Origin: HLUCCA09 sp039822045
Lineage (GTDB): Bacteria > Pseudomonadota > Alphaproteobacteria > Rhodobacterales > Rhodobacteraceae
Length of the DNA: 64,000 nucleotides
Direction: 5' to 3'
Assembly: GCA_039822045.1 (NCBI GenBank)
Contig: JBCBMY010000012.1
Coordinates: 119,518 to 183,517, forward strand
In this document: positions 8,413-17,564 of the stretch, in pieces
How the letters are laid out: every line of letters starts with the position of its first letter
How positions within the stretch are numbered: position 1 is the first letter of the stretch
The notes under the pieces: generated by a model
The model's input: only the letters and a program-made list of their open reading frames with translations
Told to the model about the DNA's origin: nothing
Databases searched by the model: none
Made by a program: the position numbers and the translations under genes

Positions 8413-9675
8413 ATGACCACGCGAAAGGTCACCACCCTTATCGTCGGCGGCGGGCAGGCCGGGCTTGCTATGAGCCGCGCCCTCACCCTCCGCGGGATCG
8501 ACCATCTGATCCTCGACCGCGAGCGGGTCGGCCACGCCTGGCGCGCCCGTCCCTGGCAGCAGCTGCGCCTGCAGACCCCCAACTGGGCCAACGCTCTGCC
8601 CGGCGCCGACACGCACGACCTCGATCCCGACGCCTTCCTGCCCGCCCGCGCCATGGCCGGCCGGCTCGAGACCTATGCCGAGATGATCGACGCACCGGTC
8701 GAGGAATATTGCGACGTGCTCGCGGCGCGCGCGACCGGCGACGGGTTCGCCTTGGCCACCAACCAGGGCCCCTTTCACGCACGCAGCCTTGTGATCGCCA
8801 GCGGCGCCTGTGCCCGGCCGGCGATCCCGGCCCTCGCCGGCGGCGTGCCGGACGCAATCCGTCAGATCCCCGCGTCTGCCTACCGCCGGGCGCAAGACGT
8901 GCCCGAGGGCGGTGTTCTCGTCGTCGGCGGCTCGGCCTCGGGCGTCCAGATCGCCTCCGAGCTCAGCGCCGCCGGCCACCGCGTCACGCTCGCGGCCGGC
9001 ACGCATCTGCGCCTTCCCCGCCGCTATCGCGGGCGCGACATCGATGTCTGGCTCGATGCCATCGGGTCCATGGACGAGCGCTTCGACGCGGTCGATGACA
9101 TCGCCCGTGTCCGTCGCACGCCCTCGCCCCAGATCACCGGCTGGCCGGTCTCCGTCGATCTCGGCGCGCTCCAGGCCCGCGGCGTAGAACTCGTCGGCCG
9201 CCTTGGGGCAATCCGCGATGGTCAGGCCCTCTTCTCGGGCGGTCTCGCCCATGCCTGCGCCGCGGCCGACCTCAAGCTCGCCCGCCTGCGACACCGGATC
9301 GATACCTGGGTGCAGGACACCGCACCTGCATCTGGGTTCGCCGCGCCCGAACGCTTAACGCCCGAGCCACTCGTGCCCACGCCCGTGCCGGCCAATGCGC
9401 GCCTCGGGATCGACCTGCGCGCGGGCGAGATCCAGACAATTGTCTGGGCCACCGGCTATCGGCCCGATCTCAGCTGGCTCGACCTGCCGGTCTTCACCCG
9501 CAGGGGCGAGCTCGACCACCAGGGCGGCGTTGTGACCGGCGCACCGGGCCTCTACGCGCTCGGCCTGCCGTTCCTGCGCCGCCGTCGCTCGCCGCTGATC
9601 TCGGGCGTCGGCCCCGACGCAGACGACCTCGCCGATCACCTCGCCGCGCGCCTCCGCCAGTCCACTGCCGCGTGA
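8413..9675 (+). CDS. FAD/NAD(P)-dependent oxidoreductase, flavin monooxygenase-like
   Basis: A 420-residue two-dinucleotide-domain flavoprotein. The FAD-binding Rossmann motif is LIVGGGQAGLAMS at the N-terminus. A second motif, VLVVGGSASGVQIASEL (about residue 175), should bind NAD(P)H. ATGYRPDLSWLD near the C-terminus is the conserved FAD-domain motif of FMO/CzcO-like proteins. The substrate is unknown. AGGAG precedes the ATG. The gene ends 23 bases before the cysK-grx fusion start, so co-transcription is likely, which suggests a sulfur or thiol substrate; that is inference. Confidence 0.85.
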   Translation: MTTRKVTTLIVGGGQAGLAMSRALTLRGIDHLILDRERVGHAWRARPWQQLRLQTPNWANALPGADTHDLDPDAFLPARAMAGRLETYAEMIDAPVEEYCDVLAARATGDGFALATNQGPFHARSLVIASGACARPAIPALAGGVPDAIRQIPASAYRRAQDVPEGGVLVVGGSASGVQIASELSAAGHRVTLAAGTHLRLPRRYRGRDIDVWLDAIGSMDERFDAVDDIARVRRTPSPQITGWPVSVDLGALQARGVELVGRLGAIRDGQALFSGGLAHACAAADLKLARLRHRIDTWVQDTAPASGFAAPERLTPEPLVPTPVPANARLGIDLRAGEIQTIVWATGYRPDLSWLDLPVFTRRGELDHQGGVVTGAPGLYALGLPFLRRRRSPLISGVGPDADDLADHLAARLRQSTAA

Positions 9676-9698
9676 CCCCAACCAAGGACAGCCAGACC

Positions 9699-11270
9699 AT
9701 GAACGCCGTCAACACGCCGATCGCCAGCCCCGTCAAAACCCGCAAGGGTCCCTTCGCTTCGATCCTCGACACAATCGGGGCCACGCCAACGGTGCGCATC
9801 AACGCCCTCGCCCCTGACCATGTGGAGCTTTACGCCAAGCTCGAAGCCTTCAACCCGATGGCCTCGGTCAAGGATCGCTTCGCCATCTCGGTGATCGAGG
9901 CGGCCGAACGCGCCGGTGCCCTGAAACCGGGCCAGACCGTGATCGAGGCCACGTCAGGCAATTCCGGCATCTCGCTTGCCATGGTCTGCGCGCAGAAAGG
10001 CTATCCGCTCGTCATCGTCATGGGCGAGAACTTCTCGGTCGAGCGGCGCAAGCTCATGCGCTTCCTCGGCGCTCGCGTGGTTCTCACCCCTGCCGCCGAG
10101 CGCGGCACGGGCATGTTCGCGATGGCCGAGCGGCTGGCCGAGACACACGGCTGGTTCTTCACCCGCCAGTTCGAGAACGAGGCCAACGCCGACATCCATG
10201 CGGCCACCACCGCTAAAGAGATCCTGGCCGATTTCGGCCATGACGGGCTCGATGCCTGGGTCACGGGCTTTGGCACAGGCGGCACGCTCAAAGGCACCTC
10301 GGGCGTTCTGAGGGCCGCAAGCCCCGACACCAAGATCGTCGTGGTCGAGCCCGAAAATTCCCAGATCCTCGCCAGTGGCATCCCTCAGAAGCGCCGCGCC
10401 GACGGCGCCGCCGCCCGCAGCCATCCCAATGCCCGCGCCCACCCGATCCAGGGCTGGTCGCCCGACTTCATCCCCAAGCTCGTGGGCGAGGCGACCGCCT
10501 ATATCGACCGGTTTCAGCCGGTCTCGGGCCACGACGCCCTGCGCACGGCCCGCGCGCTAGCGACCCGCGAAGGGATCTTCTGCGGCGTCAGCGGCGGGGC
10601 GACCATGGCCGCGGCCCTGGCCTATGCCGAAACCGCCGCCCCCGGCGCCCGCATCCTCGCGATGATCCCCGACACGGGCGAGCGCTATCTGTCGACGCCA
10701 CTCTTCGACGACATCCCACAAGAGATGACCGCCGAAGAGCAGGACATCGCCGCCTCCGTCCCGCCTCTCAAGCGTGCGAAACCCGCAGCGAAAGCCAAAG
10801 CGCCCGAGGCAATCGACCCCAAGGCGGCCGCCTTCGTCGATGCCGTGATCGGCAGCAGCTCCGAGCCCGTGGTGATGTTCGGCTTCGAATGGTGCGAGTT
10901 CTGCTGGTCGGTCCGCAAGCTCTTCCGCGCGGCCGGCGTGCCGCTCCGCTCCATCGATGTCGACGCCGCGGAGTTCCGCGAGGGCGATTTCGGCGGCAAG
11001 ATCCTCCGCGCCGTGTTCGCCCACGCGGGCGAGCGCACCGTCCCCCAGGTCTTTGTCGGCGGCACCCGCATCGGCGGCGCGACCGACACGCTGACGGCCT
11101 TCAACGACGGCAAGCTGCACAGCGCGTTCGCCAGCCTCGATCCGCCCCTCACCGCCGCCCCGGTCGCGGGCGACGCGATGGCGTTTCTCCCCGCCTGGGT
11201 GCGCCGCAGCCCCGCCACGCCCGCCAAACCCAAGGCCCCCGTCAAACCCAGGAAGGAGCCAGCCGAATGA
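9699..11270 (+). CDS. cysteine synthase A fused to a C-terminal glutaredoxin domain
   Basis: A 523-residue fusion. Residues about 15-345 are a type-II PLP enzyme of the CysK family: the PLP lysine is K58 in MASVKDRFA, TSGNSGIS binds the substrate carboxylate, and GTGGTLKG binds phosphate. It should make cysteine from O-acetylserine and sulfide. After a charged Ala/Lys/Pro linker, residues about 388-475 form a glutaredoxin domain with a CEFC dithiol (C399, C402) and the cis-proline motif TVPQVFVGG. A Lys/Pro tail ends the protein. The ATG at 9699 follows AAGGA; an in-frame GTG at 9672 overlaps the previous gene and is unlikely. The stop overlaps the GNAT start (ATGA), implying coupled translation. 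Confidence 0.92.
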   Translation: MNAVNTPIASPVKTRKGPFASILDTIGATPTVRINALAPDHVELYAKLEAFNPMASVKDRFAISVIEAAERAGALKPGQTVIEATSGNSGISLAMVCAQKGYPLVIVMGENFSVERRKLMRFLGARVVLTPAAERGTGMFAMAERLAETHGWFFTRQFENEANADIHAATTAKEILADFGHDGLDAWVTGFGTGGTLKGTSGVLRAASPDTKIVVVEPENSQILASGIPQKRRADGAAARSHPNARAHPIQGWSPDFIPKLVGEATAYIDRFQPVSGHDALRTARALATREGIFCGVSGGATMAAALAYAETAAPGARILAMIPDTGERYLSTPLFDDIPQEMTAEEQDIAASVPPLKRAKPAAKAKAPEAIDPKAAAFVDAVIGSSSEPVVMFGFEWCEFCWSVRKLFRAAGVPLRSIDVDAAEFREGDFGGKILRAVFAHAGERTVPQVFVGGTRIGGATDTLTAFNDGKLHSAFASLDPPLTAAPVAGDAMAFLPAWVRRSPATPAKPKAPVKPRKEPAE

Positions 11271-12007
11271 ACGCGCCCCTCATCATGCGCCCCTCCGACG
11301 CGGCCGACCTGCTCGACCGTCCGGTCTGGTCGACTCTCGCCACGTTCCACCGGCGCTTCGCCCTGGGCGACGGCCAGGCAAAGCGGATGCTCTCCGATAT
11401 CGGCCCCTTCGCCGCCGCGTGCGACAATGGCCGCGCCGGGCTCTTCGCCCTCGAGCGCCTCCTGCACGGATGCGCCGACGGCATGGTCCTGATGCAGGTG
11501 GGCGAGCTGCTCCTGCCGATCAGCGCCCGCGTCGATGCCGCGGCCGAAGGCGTCCAGATGCTCGCCGAGCACCCCATCGCGCGCCCGTTAGCAACAGGGA
11601 TCCTGCGCCTTGGCGAGGCAGACGTGCCCGAAATGCGCGCCCTGGCCCGCCTTGCCAAACCCGGGCCGTTCCATGCGCGCACCCATCGCCTCGGCGCCTT
11701 CTGGGGTGTCCGCCACGCGGGCCGTCTGATCGCGATGGCCGGCGAGCGCATGCGCCAGCCCGGCTTCACCGAGATCAGCGCCGTCTCGGTTCACCCCGAT
11801 CACCGCGGTCAGGGCCATGGCGGGCGGCTCGTGTCCTGGCTCGCGGCCGACATCGCGGCGATGGGCGACACGCCCTACCTCCACGTCTTCGCCGACAACA
11901 CCAATGCGATCCGCCTCTACGAGCGCCTCGGCTTCCGTGCGCGCCGCGCCGTCAACATCGCGTGGCTGAAGCCCGGCATCGGTCCCCGCATCGCGCCGGC
12001 CAGCTAG
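11267..12007 (+). CDS. GNAT family N-acetyltransferase
   Basis: A 246-residue protein whose C-terminal half is a GNAT/FR47-like domain: the acetyl-CoA pyrophosphate loop is VSVHPDHRGQGHGGRLV, followed by TNAIRLYERLGF. The N-terminal hundred residues are not recognisable and may bind substrate. The ATG overlaps the stop of the cysK-grx fusion by four bases, so the two are translationally coupled; an N-acetylation step linked to cysteine or O-acetylserine metabolism is a plausible but untested role. Confidence 0.88.
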   Translation: MNAPLIMRPSDAADLLDRPVWSTLATFHRRFALGDGQAKRMLSDIGPFAAACDNGRAGLFALERLLHGCADGMVLMQVGELLLPISARVDAAAEGVQMLAEHPIARPLATGILRLGEADVPEMRALARLAKPGPFHARTHRLGAFWGVRHAGRLIAMAGERMRQPGFTEISAVSVHPDHRGQGHGGRLVSWLAADIAAMGDTPYLHVFADNTNAIRLYERLGFRARRAVNIAWLKPGIGPRIAPAS

Positions 12008-12043
12008 CCCGGCCACTTCCCCGTTCGACACAAGGCCACCGAC

Positions 12044-13540
12044 ATGACCCGGCTCCCCCATCCCCCCAGGCTCGTCTACACCACCAGCCTCCTCGCCCTT
12101 GCCATTGCGGGCCTCGCAAGCCTCTGGCCCGCCCATGGTCAGGATCTCGCGCCCCCCGTTCCGCCTGTCAGCGACAGCGACTTCTACGACGATGGCGCGC
12201 CTGCCCCCGCCAAGGTGCAGCTTGGGCAGATGCTCTTCTTCGACAAGGTCCTGTCGGGCAACCGCAACATCGCCTGCGCCACATGCCACCACCCCAACCA
12301 TGCCAGCGCCGACGGCCTGGCGCTCGGCATCGGCGAGGGCGGCGCGGGCCTCGGCCCCGACCGGCATATCCCGGGCGGCGCCTCCGTCCTCGGTCGGGTG
12401 CCCCGCAACGCCCCGTCGCTGCAGAACCTCGGTGCCCGCGCCTTCACCACCCTCTTCCATGATGGCCGGGTCGAGGCCGATCCCGACGGCCCGCGTTCCA
12501 GCGGCTTCTGGACGCCGGCGCGCGCCCAACTGCCCGAGGGCCTCGACAATGCGCTCGCCGCCCAGGCTATGTTCCCGGTCCTGTCCGACATCGAGATGGC
12601 GGGCGCGCGCGGCGAGAACCCGGTCGCCGATGCCGCCGCACTCCGCCGCTTCGCCGGCGAGGGCGGCGCGTGGGATCTGCTGGCCGACCGCCTGCGCGAG
12701 ATCCCCGACTATGTTGCGCTCTTCCGTGCCGCCTACCCCGAGATCGACGGGCCCGACGCGATCACCTTCGTGCACGCGGCCAATGCCATCGCCGCGTTCG
12801 AGGCCACGGCCTTCCGCGCCGATGACAGCCCGTTCGACCGCTATCTCAGATCCGGCGACCCGAACCACCTGACGCCGCAGGCCCAGGCCGGCATGGCGCT
12901 CTTCTACGGTGAAGCGGGCTGTGCGGCCTGCCATGCCGGCCCGTTCCAGACCGACCATGCCTTTCACGCCATCGCCATGCCGCAGATCGGCCCGGGCAAG
13001 GGGGACGGCACCGACGACAGCTACTTCCGCGCCACCGGCTATCCCGGCCGGCTCGAGGATGTGGGGCGCGCGCCGATCTCGGGCGACCCGGCCGACCGCT
13101 ACCGGTTCCGCACGCCGTCGCTCCGCGATGTGGAACTGACGGGCCCCTGGGGTCACGCGGGCGCGTTCGCCACGCTCCAAGGCGTCGTGCGCCATCACCT
13201 CGACCCGCTGCCCTCGCTCGACGCCTACCGCCTCGACCCCGGGCATCTGGCGCCCCTCGCGGCTTTGTCTCAGCCGATGGCCGTCGGCGCCCGCCATGGG
13301 CACGAGCCGGTCAATCCCGCCCGCCGCGCCGCGTGGGACGCGCGCGATGGCTGGGTGCAGTCGCAGCCGCAGATGCGCGCGCGCATCGCCGCCGCCAACG
13401 AACGCCAGGCCACCCCCCTTTCCGACGAGGCGGTGGCCGAGATCGTGGCCTTCCTGAAGGCCCTCACCGACCCGCGAAGCCGGACGATGGAGCATCTCAT
13501 CCCGGATCGCGTGCCCAGCGGCCTCCCCGTCGCTGACTAA
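12044..13540 (+). CDS. di-heme cytochrome c peroxidase (CcpA/MauG family)
   Basis: A 498-residue exported protein with a signal peptide (hydrophobic TTSLLALAIAGLASLW, then AHGQD). Two c-type heme sites are present: CATCH (C78, C81, H82) and CAACH (C293, C296, H297). The spacing and flanking sequence fit the bacterial di-heme peroxidase/MauG family, which reduces periplasmic hydrogen peroxide with electrons from cytochrome c, or in MauG-like members modifies a protein. It is longer than typical CcpA (about 330-350 residues), with extra sequence between the hemes and at the C-terminus. It fits the peroxide theme of the gene run and precedes an unknown exported protein. Confidence 0.92.
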   Translation: MTRLPHPPRLVYTTSLLALAIAGLASLWPAHGQDLAPPVPPVSDSDFYDDGAPAPAKVQLGQMLFFDKVLSGNRNIACATCHHPNHASADGLALGIGEGGAGLGPDRHIPGGASVLGRVPRNAPSLQNLGARAFTTLFHDGRVEADPDGPRSSGFWTPARAQLPEGLDNALAAQAMFPVLSDIEMAGARGENPVADAAALRRFAGEGGAWDLLADRLREIPDYVALFRAAYPEIDGPDAITFVHAANAIAAFEATAFRADDSPFDRYLRSGDPNHLTPQAQAGMALFYGEAGCAACHAGPFQTDHAFHAIAMPQIGPGKGDGTDDSYFRATGYPGRLEDVGRAPISGDPADRYRFRTPSLRDVELTGPWGHAGAFATLQGVVRHHLDPLPSLDAYRLDPGHLAPLAALSQPMAVGARHGHEPVNPARRAAWDARDGWVQSQPQMRARIAAANERQATPLSDEAVAEIVAFLKALTDPRSRTMEHLIPDRVPSGLPVAD

Positions 13541-13584
13541 CCCGCGGCTCCGGCCGCACATTTCCCAGACCAGGAGACATAGAA

Positions 13585-14292
13585 ATGAGAGTTCTTACCC
13601 TCGCCCTTCTCACCACGGCTATGGCCGCTCCGTCCTTCGCGACGGATACGCCACGCCACGACGCGCCGGTCAGCTTCGACATCGCCTTCCGCTACCATGT
13701 GGACGATGAGGTCGCCGAGCAGGACGTCTTCATCGAGACGGCCCCCGGCGCGGCGCAGGTGGTCCGCCCCGATCCGGCCGAGCGCAACATGAACGCGCCG
13801 CTCTTCGCCTCGGCCGAGCCGCAGCGCCATATGCCGTTCGATTCCTCGGCCGTGGGCCCCTTCCCCAAGGGCGCCCCCCTCGGCCTGACCCTCGGCGAGT
13901 GGTTCACCGCCAGCGGCAACGGCAGCTACACCTGCGAAAACGGCGAAGGCCATCTGCAGGTGGCGTTCGAGGGCCTCGTGCCCGAGGGCGTCTACACGCT
14001 CTGGCACTACTTCGTGGCCTGGCCCCCGACCGAGCCCTTCATCGGCACCTACGACCTGCCGGTCGGCAGCCGCGATGGCGCGCAGTCGGTCTTCACCGCC
14101 GATGACGAGGGCAATGCTGTCTTCGACCAGACGTTCCAGCCCTGCCTTCAGCTCACCGGCGAACATCTTGCCGCGGGCCTGGCGGTGAACTGGCACAGCG
14201 ACGACAAGGTCTATGGCGTCGAACCGGGCGAGTTCGGCCATAACGCCCATATCCAGCTCTATTCCGGCCTGCCCGCGCGGTCCGGCCTCTGA
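13585..14292 (+). CDS. exported protein of unknown function
   Basis: A 235-residue protein with a signal peptide (VLTLALLTTAMAAPSFA). I do not recognise a named domain. The mature part is rich in beta-type sequence with aromatic motifs (LWHYFVAWPPTEPF, AVNWHSDDKVYG) and two cysteines that could form a disulfide (TCENG and QPCLQL). AGGAGA precedes the ATG. It follows the di-heme peroxidase by 44 bases and ends at a stem-loop, so it is probably its operon partner, perhaps a periplasmic substrate or accessory protein. Confidence 0.75.
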   Translation: MRVLTLALLTTAMAAPSFATDTPRHDAPVSFDIAFRYHVDDEVAEQDVFIETAPGAAQVVRPDPAERNMNAPLFASAEPQRHMPFDSSAVGPFPKGAPLGLTLGEWFTASGNGSYTCENGEGHLQVAFEGLVPEGVYTLWHYFVAWPPTEPFIGTYDLPVGSRDGAQSVFTADDEGNAVFDQTFQPCLQLTGEHLAAGLAVNWHSDDKVYGVEPGEFGHNAHIQLYSGLPARSGL

Positions 14293-14300
14293 GCCAACGT

Positions 14301-14321
14301 GGCCCGGGCACGCCCCGGGCC
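14301..14321 (+). terminator. GC stem-loop after the exported-protein gene
   Basis: GGCCCGGG (14301-14308) and CCCGGGCC (14314-14321) pair around CACGC, eight bases after the stop at 14292. No U-tract follows. It probably marks the 3' end of the peroxidase operon or protects it from exonucleases. Confidence 0.5.
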
Positions 14322-14487
14322 GCCCCAACGCCCGCGACATTGCACAACACGTTCTGGATGAACCGGCCGTGCGCCGTGAGCATGACGTAGCGGCGCCTTT
14401 CTGCTCGCAAGACGCACCGAATTGGCCGATAAGGAGGAGCCCCGCACAACTTATCCGGGCACGCTCGTCACCAGGAGGTCCGACGTG

Positions 14488-15279
14488 ATGACCCAAATCC
14501 CTTTCGCTCCAATCTCCCTTTCCTCCGCAGCTCTCGCCGCCACACTGGCGCTGCCCCTCTCTCTCGCAGCAACCCAGATCGAGGCCCAGTCCCAAACCAC
14601 CGGCGGCTGGCAGTTCACGATCACACCCTATCTCTGGGCGTCCGGGCAGGAAGGGCGCGTCGGTGCGTTCGAGAATGCCCCCGACACCGATATCGATCTG
14701 AGCTTCTCAGACCTTCTGGAGAACCTCGAATTCGCAGCCATGGTCGTCGGCAATGCCCGGAACGGCCGCTGGGGCATCACCGCGGATGTGTTCTATTTCG
14801 CCGCCGCCACCGATGGCGACATCGCGGCTGACGCCTTCTCGGGCTACGAGTACGATTCTACCCTGACCTTCGTCACCGTCGTGGGCGAATATGCCGTCGT
14901 CGACCAGCCGGACACCACGCTGTGGCTCGGCGCGGGCGCGCGCTACTGGGGCGTCACGAACGACCTCACCCTCAATCCCGGCACCCGGCCCGGCGGCTCC
15001 TTCGACGGTGACGACCATTGGTGGGATCCGGTGATCTCGGTGCGCGGCACCACCGATCTCGGCGCGCGCACGTTCTTCACCGGCGCCCTGTTCACCGGGG
15101 GCTTCGGCGCCGGGTCCGAAAGCATGGTCGATGCCTTTGCCGGGGTCGGCTATGCGTTCACGCCCACGACCGCCGGCATCGCCGGCTACCGCTATCTGGC
15201 CGTCGATCGCGATGAAGGCGACTTCCTCTACGACGTGAGGCTGGAAGGTTTGATGCTCGGGGTGCGGTTTCAGCTCTGA
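14488..15279 (+). CDS. outer-membrane beta-barrel-like protein
   Basis: A 263-residue exported protein. After a signal peptide (LAATLALPLSLAATQIEA) the sequence alternates hydrophobic and polar residues in the way of amphipathic beta strands, and it ends with a C-terminal strand closing in an aromatic-rich GVRFQL, a normal outer-membrane insertion signal. Motifs such as FTITPYLWASGQEG and ITADVFYF recall small OmpA/porin-like barrels of unknown cargo. The ATG at 14488 is nine bases from AGGAGG; a GTG three bases earlier is possible. A 359-base non-coding stretch follows. Confidence 0.8.
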   Translation: MTQIPFAPISLSSAALAATLALPLSLAATQIEAQSQTTGGWQFTITPYLWASGQEGRVGAFENAPDTDIDLSFSDLLENLEFAAMVVGNARNGRWGITADVFYFAAATDGDIAADAFSGYEYDSTLTFVTVVGEYAVVDQPDTTLWLGAGARYWGVTNDLTLNPGTRPGGSFDGDDHWWDPVISVRGTTDLGARTFFTGALFTGGFGAGSESMVDAFAGVGYAFTPTTAGIAGYRYLAVDRDEGDFLYDVRLEGLMLGVRFQL

Positions 15280-15638
15280 CCGGGCCGGGCGGGCGGCGCA
15301 TCACCAGCCACGCAACGCGTCAGAGCCGCCCGATCCGTCGGCGCCAGGCGGGCGCACGCGGGCGCGTCACCGTCCGACGGGGCACAGCGCCCGGTCTCTC
15401 GCCTGCCCGCGCGCCGCTCGGTCCCCGCCGACGGTAACAATCCCCTCCGAATGCCCAATCCTCACGCACCCGCAGCCGGCCAAATCTGAAACAATCTCAC
15501 CGATCCTCACGCGGCCCCTCGCGCATCGTCACCTCGCCGTTATCGCCCCGCGCTAGCGATATCGCGGGCGGCCTCGGCCGATTAGCTCATGGCCCACGGA
15601 CGCCCCGCACCTTGCTCCGCCTCGAAAGGACAGCGACC
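15280..15638. other. 359-base intergenic region upstream of the SDR gene
   Basis: No coding sequence is supportable. Features seen: GC-rich sequence for the first 150 bases, a pyrimidine-rich and more AT-balanced patch at 15430-15540 that may hold the promoter of the following gene, and an inverted repeat CCCGCG (15547-15552) with CGCGGG (15563-15568). An AAAGGA ribosome site ends the region before the ATG at 15639. Confidence 0.45.
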
Positions 15639-16415
15639 ATGACGCGAACCGCAATCGTCACCGGATCCACCAGCGGCATCGGCCTCGGCATCGCCGAAGC
15701 GTTCGTCGCCCAGGGCTTCAACGTCATGCTGAACGGCTTCGGCCCGGCCGACGAGATCGCGGCCGAAAAGGCCCGTCTCGACGCCGCCGGCGCCGGCAAG
15801 GTCGACTATCACGGCGCCGACATGACCAAACCCGATGAGATCGCCGACCTGATCGCTGAGACCGGAGCCAAACTCGGGCCGGTCGACATCCTCGTCAACA
15901 ATGCCGGCATCCAGCACGTCGCCCCGGTCGAAGACTTCCCGCCCGAGAAATGGGACGCGATCATCGCCATCAACATGACAAGCGCCTTCCACACGATCCG
16001 CCATGCGCTTCCGGGCATGAAGGCGCGCGGCTGGGGCCGGATCATCAACGTGGCCTCCGCCCACGGCCTCGTCGCTTCGCCTTTCAAATCGGCATACGTC
16101 ACCGCCAAGCACGGCATCCTCGGCCTGACAAAGACCATCGCCCTTGAAGCCGCCGAGCATGGCGTCACGGTGAATGCCGTCTGCCCGGGCTACGTGCTGA
16201 CACCGCTCGTCGAGAAGCAGATCCCCGACACCGCCAAGGCGCGCGGGATCTCCGAGGACGAGGTGAAACGCGACGTTCTGCTCGCCGCGCAGGCAACCAA
16301 GGAGTTCGTCACCGTCGAACAGCTGGGCGCGCTCTGCGTGTTTCTGGCCTCCGACGGCGCCGCCCAGATGACCGGAACCGCGCTTCCCGTCGACGGCGGC
16401 TGGACCGCACACTGA
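15639..16415 (+). CDS. bdhA: 3-hydroxybutyrate dehydrogenase (SDR family)
   Basis: A 258-residue short-chain dehydrogenase. The NAD-binding TGSTSGIG motif is at residues 8-15, NNAG at 87-90, and the catalytic S140, Y153 and K157 lie in INVASAHG and YVTAKHG. The substrate-loop sequences NAVCPGYVLTPLVEKQI and the C-terminal LPVDGGWTAH closely match bacterial D-3-hydroxybutyrate dehydrogenases, which oxidise 3-hydroxybutyrate to acetoacetate during polyhydroxybutyrate use. It is followed after 12 bases by a patatin-like gene, a pairing I recall from polyhydroxyalkanoate users and which supports the assignment. Confidence 0.9.
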   Translation: MTRTAIVTGSTSGIGLGIAEAFVAQGFNVMLNGFGPADEIAAEKARLDAAGAGKVDYHGADMTKPDEIADLIAETGAKLGPVDILVNNAGIQHVAPVEDFPPEKWDAIIAINMTSAFHTIRHALPGMKARGWGRIINVASAHGLVASPFKSAYVTAKHGILGLTKTIALEAAEHGVTVNAVCPGYVLTPLVEKQIPDTAKARGISEDEVKRDVLLAAQATKEFVTVEQLGALCVFLASDGAAQMTGTALPVDGGWTAH

Positions 16416-16427
16416 AGGAGACCGGCC

Positions 16428-17528
16428 ATGGCCAAGGGACAGGGGCGTCAGCGGCGCCACGTGAAGTCGATCAACCTCGCGCTGCAGGGCGGCGGCTCGC
16501 ACGGAGCCTTCACCTGGGGCGTCCTCGACCGGATGTTCGAGGAGGATCAGCTGTGGATCGAGGCGATCTCCGGCACCTCCGCCGGCGCCATGAACGCCGT
16601 CGTCGCCGCCTGCGGGATGTATGACAACGGCGCCGCCGGCGCGCGCGACGCCCTTGAGGAGTTCTGGCACGCGGTCTCGGTCGCAGGCCAGGCGAGCCCG
16701 ATCAAGCGCACGCCGCTCGATATGCTCGTCGGCAACTGGTCGATGGATCTCAGCCCGGGCTACTTCTGGATGGATTTGATGAGCCGGGTCGCCTCGCCCT
16801 ACGATCTCAATCCGATGAACCTCAACCCGCTGCGCGATATCGTGGCCTCCCATATCGACTTCGCCAAGGTCACCAACGAAACCGACATGGGCCTGTTCGT
16901 CTCGGCCACCAATGTCGAAACCGGCCGCGCCCGTGTGTTCCATCGCCATGAGATCACGCTCGACGTGGTCATGGCCTCGGCCTGTCTTCCCACCATGTTC
17001 AAGGCGGTCGAGATCGACGGCGTGCCCTATTGGGACGGCGGCTTCATGGGCAATCCGGTGCTGTTTCCGTTCATCGACCACAGCCCCAGCCCCGATATCC
17101 TGATCGTTCAGATCAACCCGCTCTCGCGCCCGGGCACCCCGCGCCGCGCCCGCGACATCCAGAATCGCGTCAACGAGATCACGTTCAACGCCTCGCTCCT
17201 GCGCGATCTCCGCGTGATCGATCTGATCGACCGGCTCCTGGAAGACGGAGCGCTCTCCGAGGCCGACTATCGCCGCGTCTATCTGCACATGATCGACGAT
17301 GCCTGCGACGAGATGATCGACTTCGGCGCCTCCTCCAAGCTCAACTCCGAATGGGCCTTTCTGACCCATCTTCGCGACATCGGCCGCGCCGCGGCCGACC
17401 GGTGGCTCAAGGCGCATTTCGGCGCGATCGAGAACGCCTCCACCCTCGACCTGCGCACCATGTTCGACGATTTCGGCGCGCCGGCCACCGAGAACATCAT
17501 GCAACTCGCCAAACGCCGGAAAGCCTGA
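16428..17528 (+). CDS. patatin-like phospholipase family protein
   Basis: A 366-residue serine hydrolase with the patatin Ser-Asp dyad. The oxyanion-hole glycine motif LQGGGSHGAF is at 19-28, the nucleophile S51 lies in ISGTSAGAM, and D203 in the DGGFMGNP motif completes the dyad. It should be a cytoplasmic or membrane-associated lipid acyl hydrolase. In bacteria such proteins often neighbour 3-hydroxybutyrate dehydrogenase, and a link to PHB granule or lipid turnover is inferred. GAAGGAG precedes the ATG, 12 bases after bdhA, so the two are very likely co-transcribed. Confidence 0.9.
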   Translation: MAKGQGRQRRHVKSINLALQGGGSHGAFTWGVLDRMFEEDQLWIEAISGTSAGAMNAVVAACGMYDNGAAGARDALEEFWHAVSVAGQASPIKRTPLDMLVGNWSMDLSPGYFWMDLMSRVASPYDLNPMNLNPLRDIVASHIDFAKVTNETDMGLFVSATNVETGRARVFHRHEITLDVVMASACLPTMFKAVEIDGVPYWDGGFMGNPVLFPFIDHSPSPDILIVQINPLSRPGTPRRARDIQNRVNEITFNASLLRDLRVIDLIDRLLEDGALSEADYRRVYLHMIDDACDEMIDFGASSKLNSEWAFLTHLRDIGRAAADRWLKAHFGAIENASTLDLRTMFDDFGAPATENIMQLAKRRKA

Positions 17529-17564
17529 CCCGGCCCATCGACCAGCCCAGAACGGATCACACCC

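Noticed and set aside
11588..13561. A 657-codon minus-strand open frame
   Set aside because: Antisense to the GNAT and di-heme peroxidase genes, whose heme motifs and acetyl-CoA loop are clear; the frame has low-complexity Gly/Arg/Glu composition.
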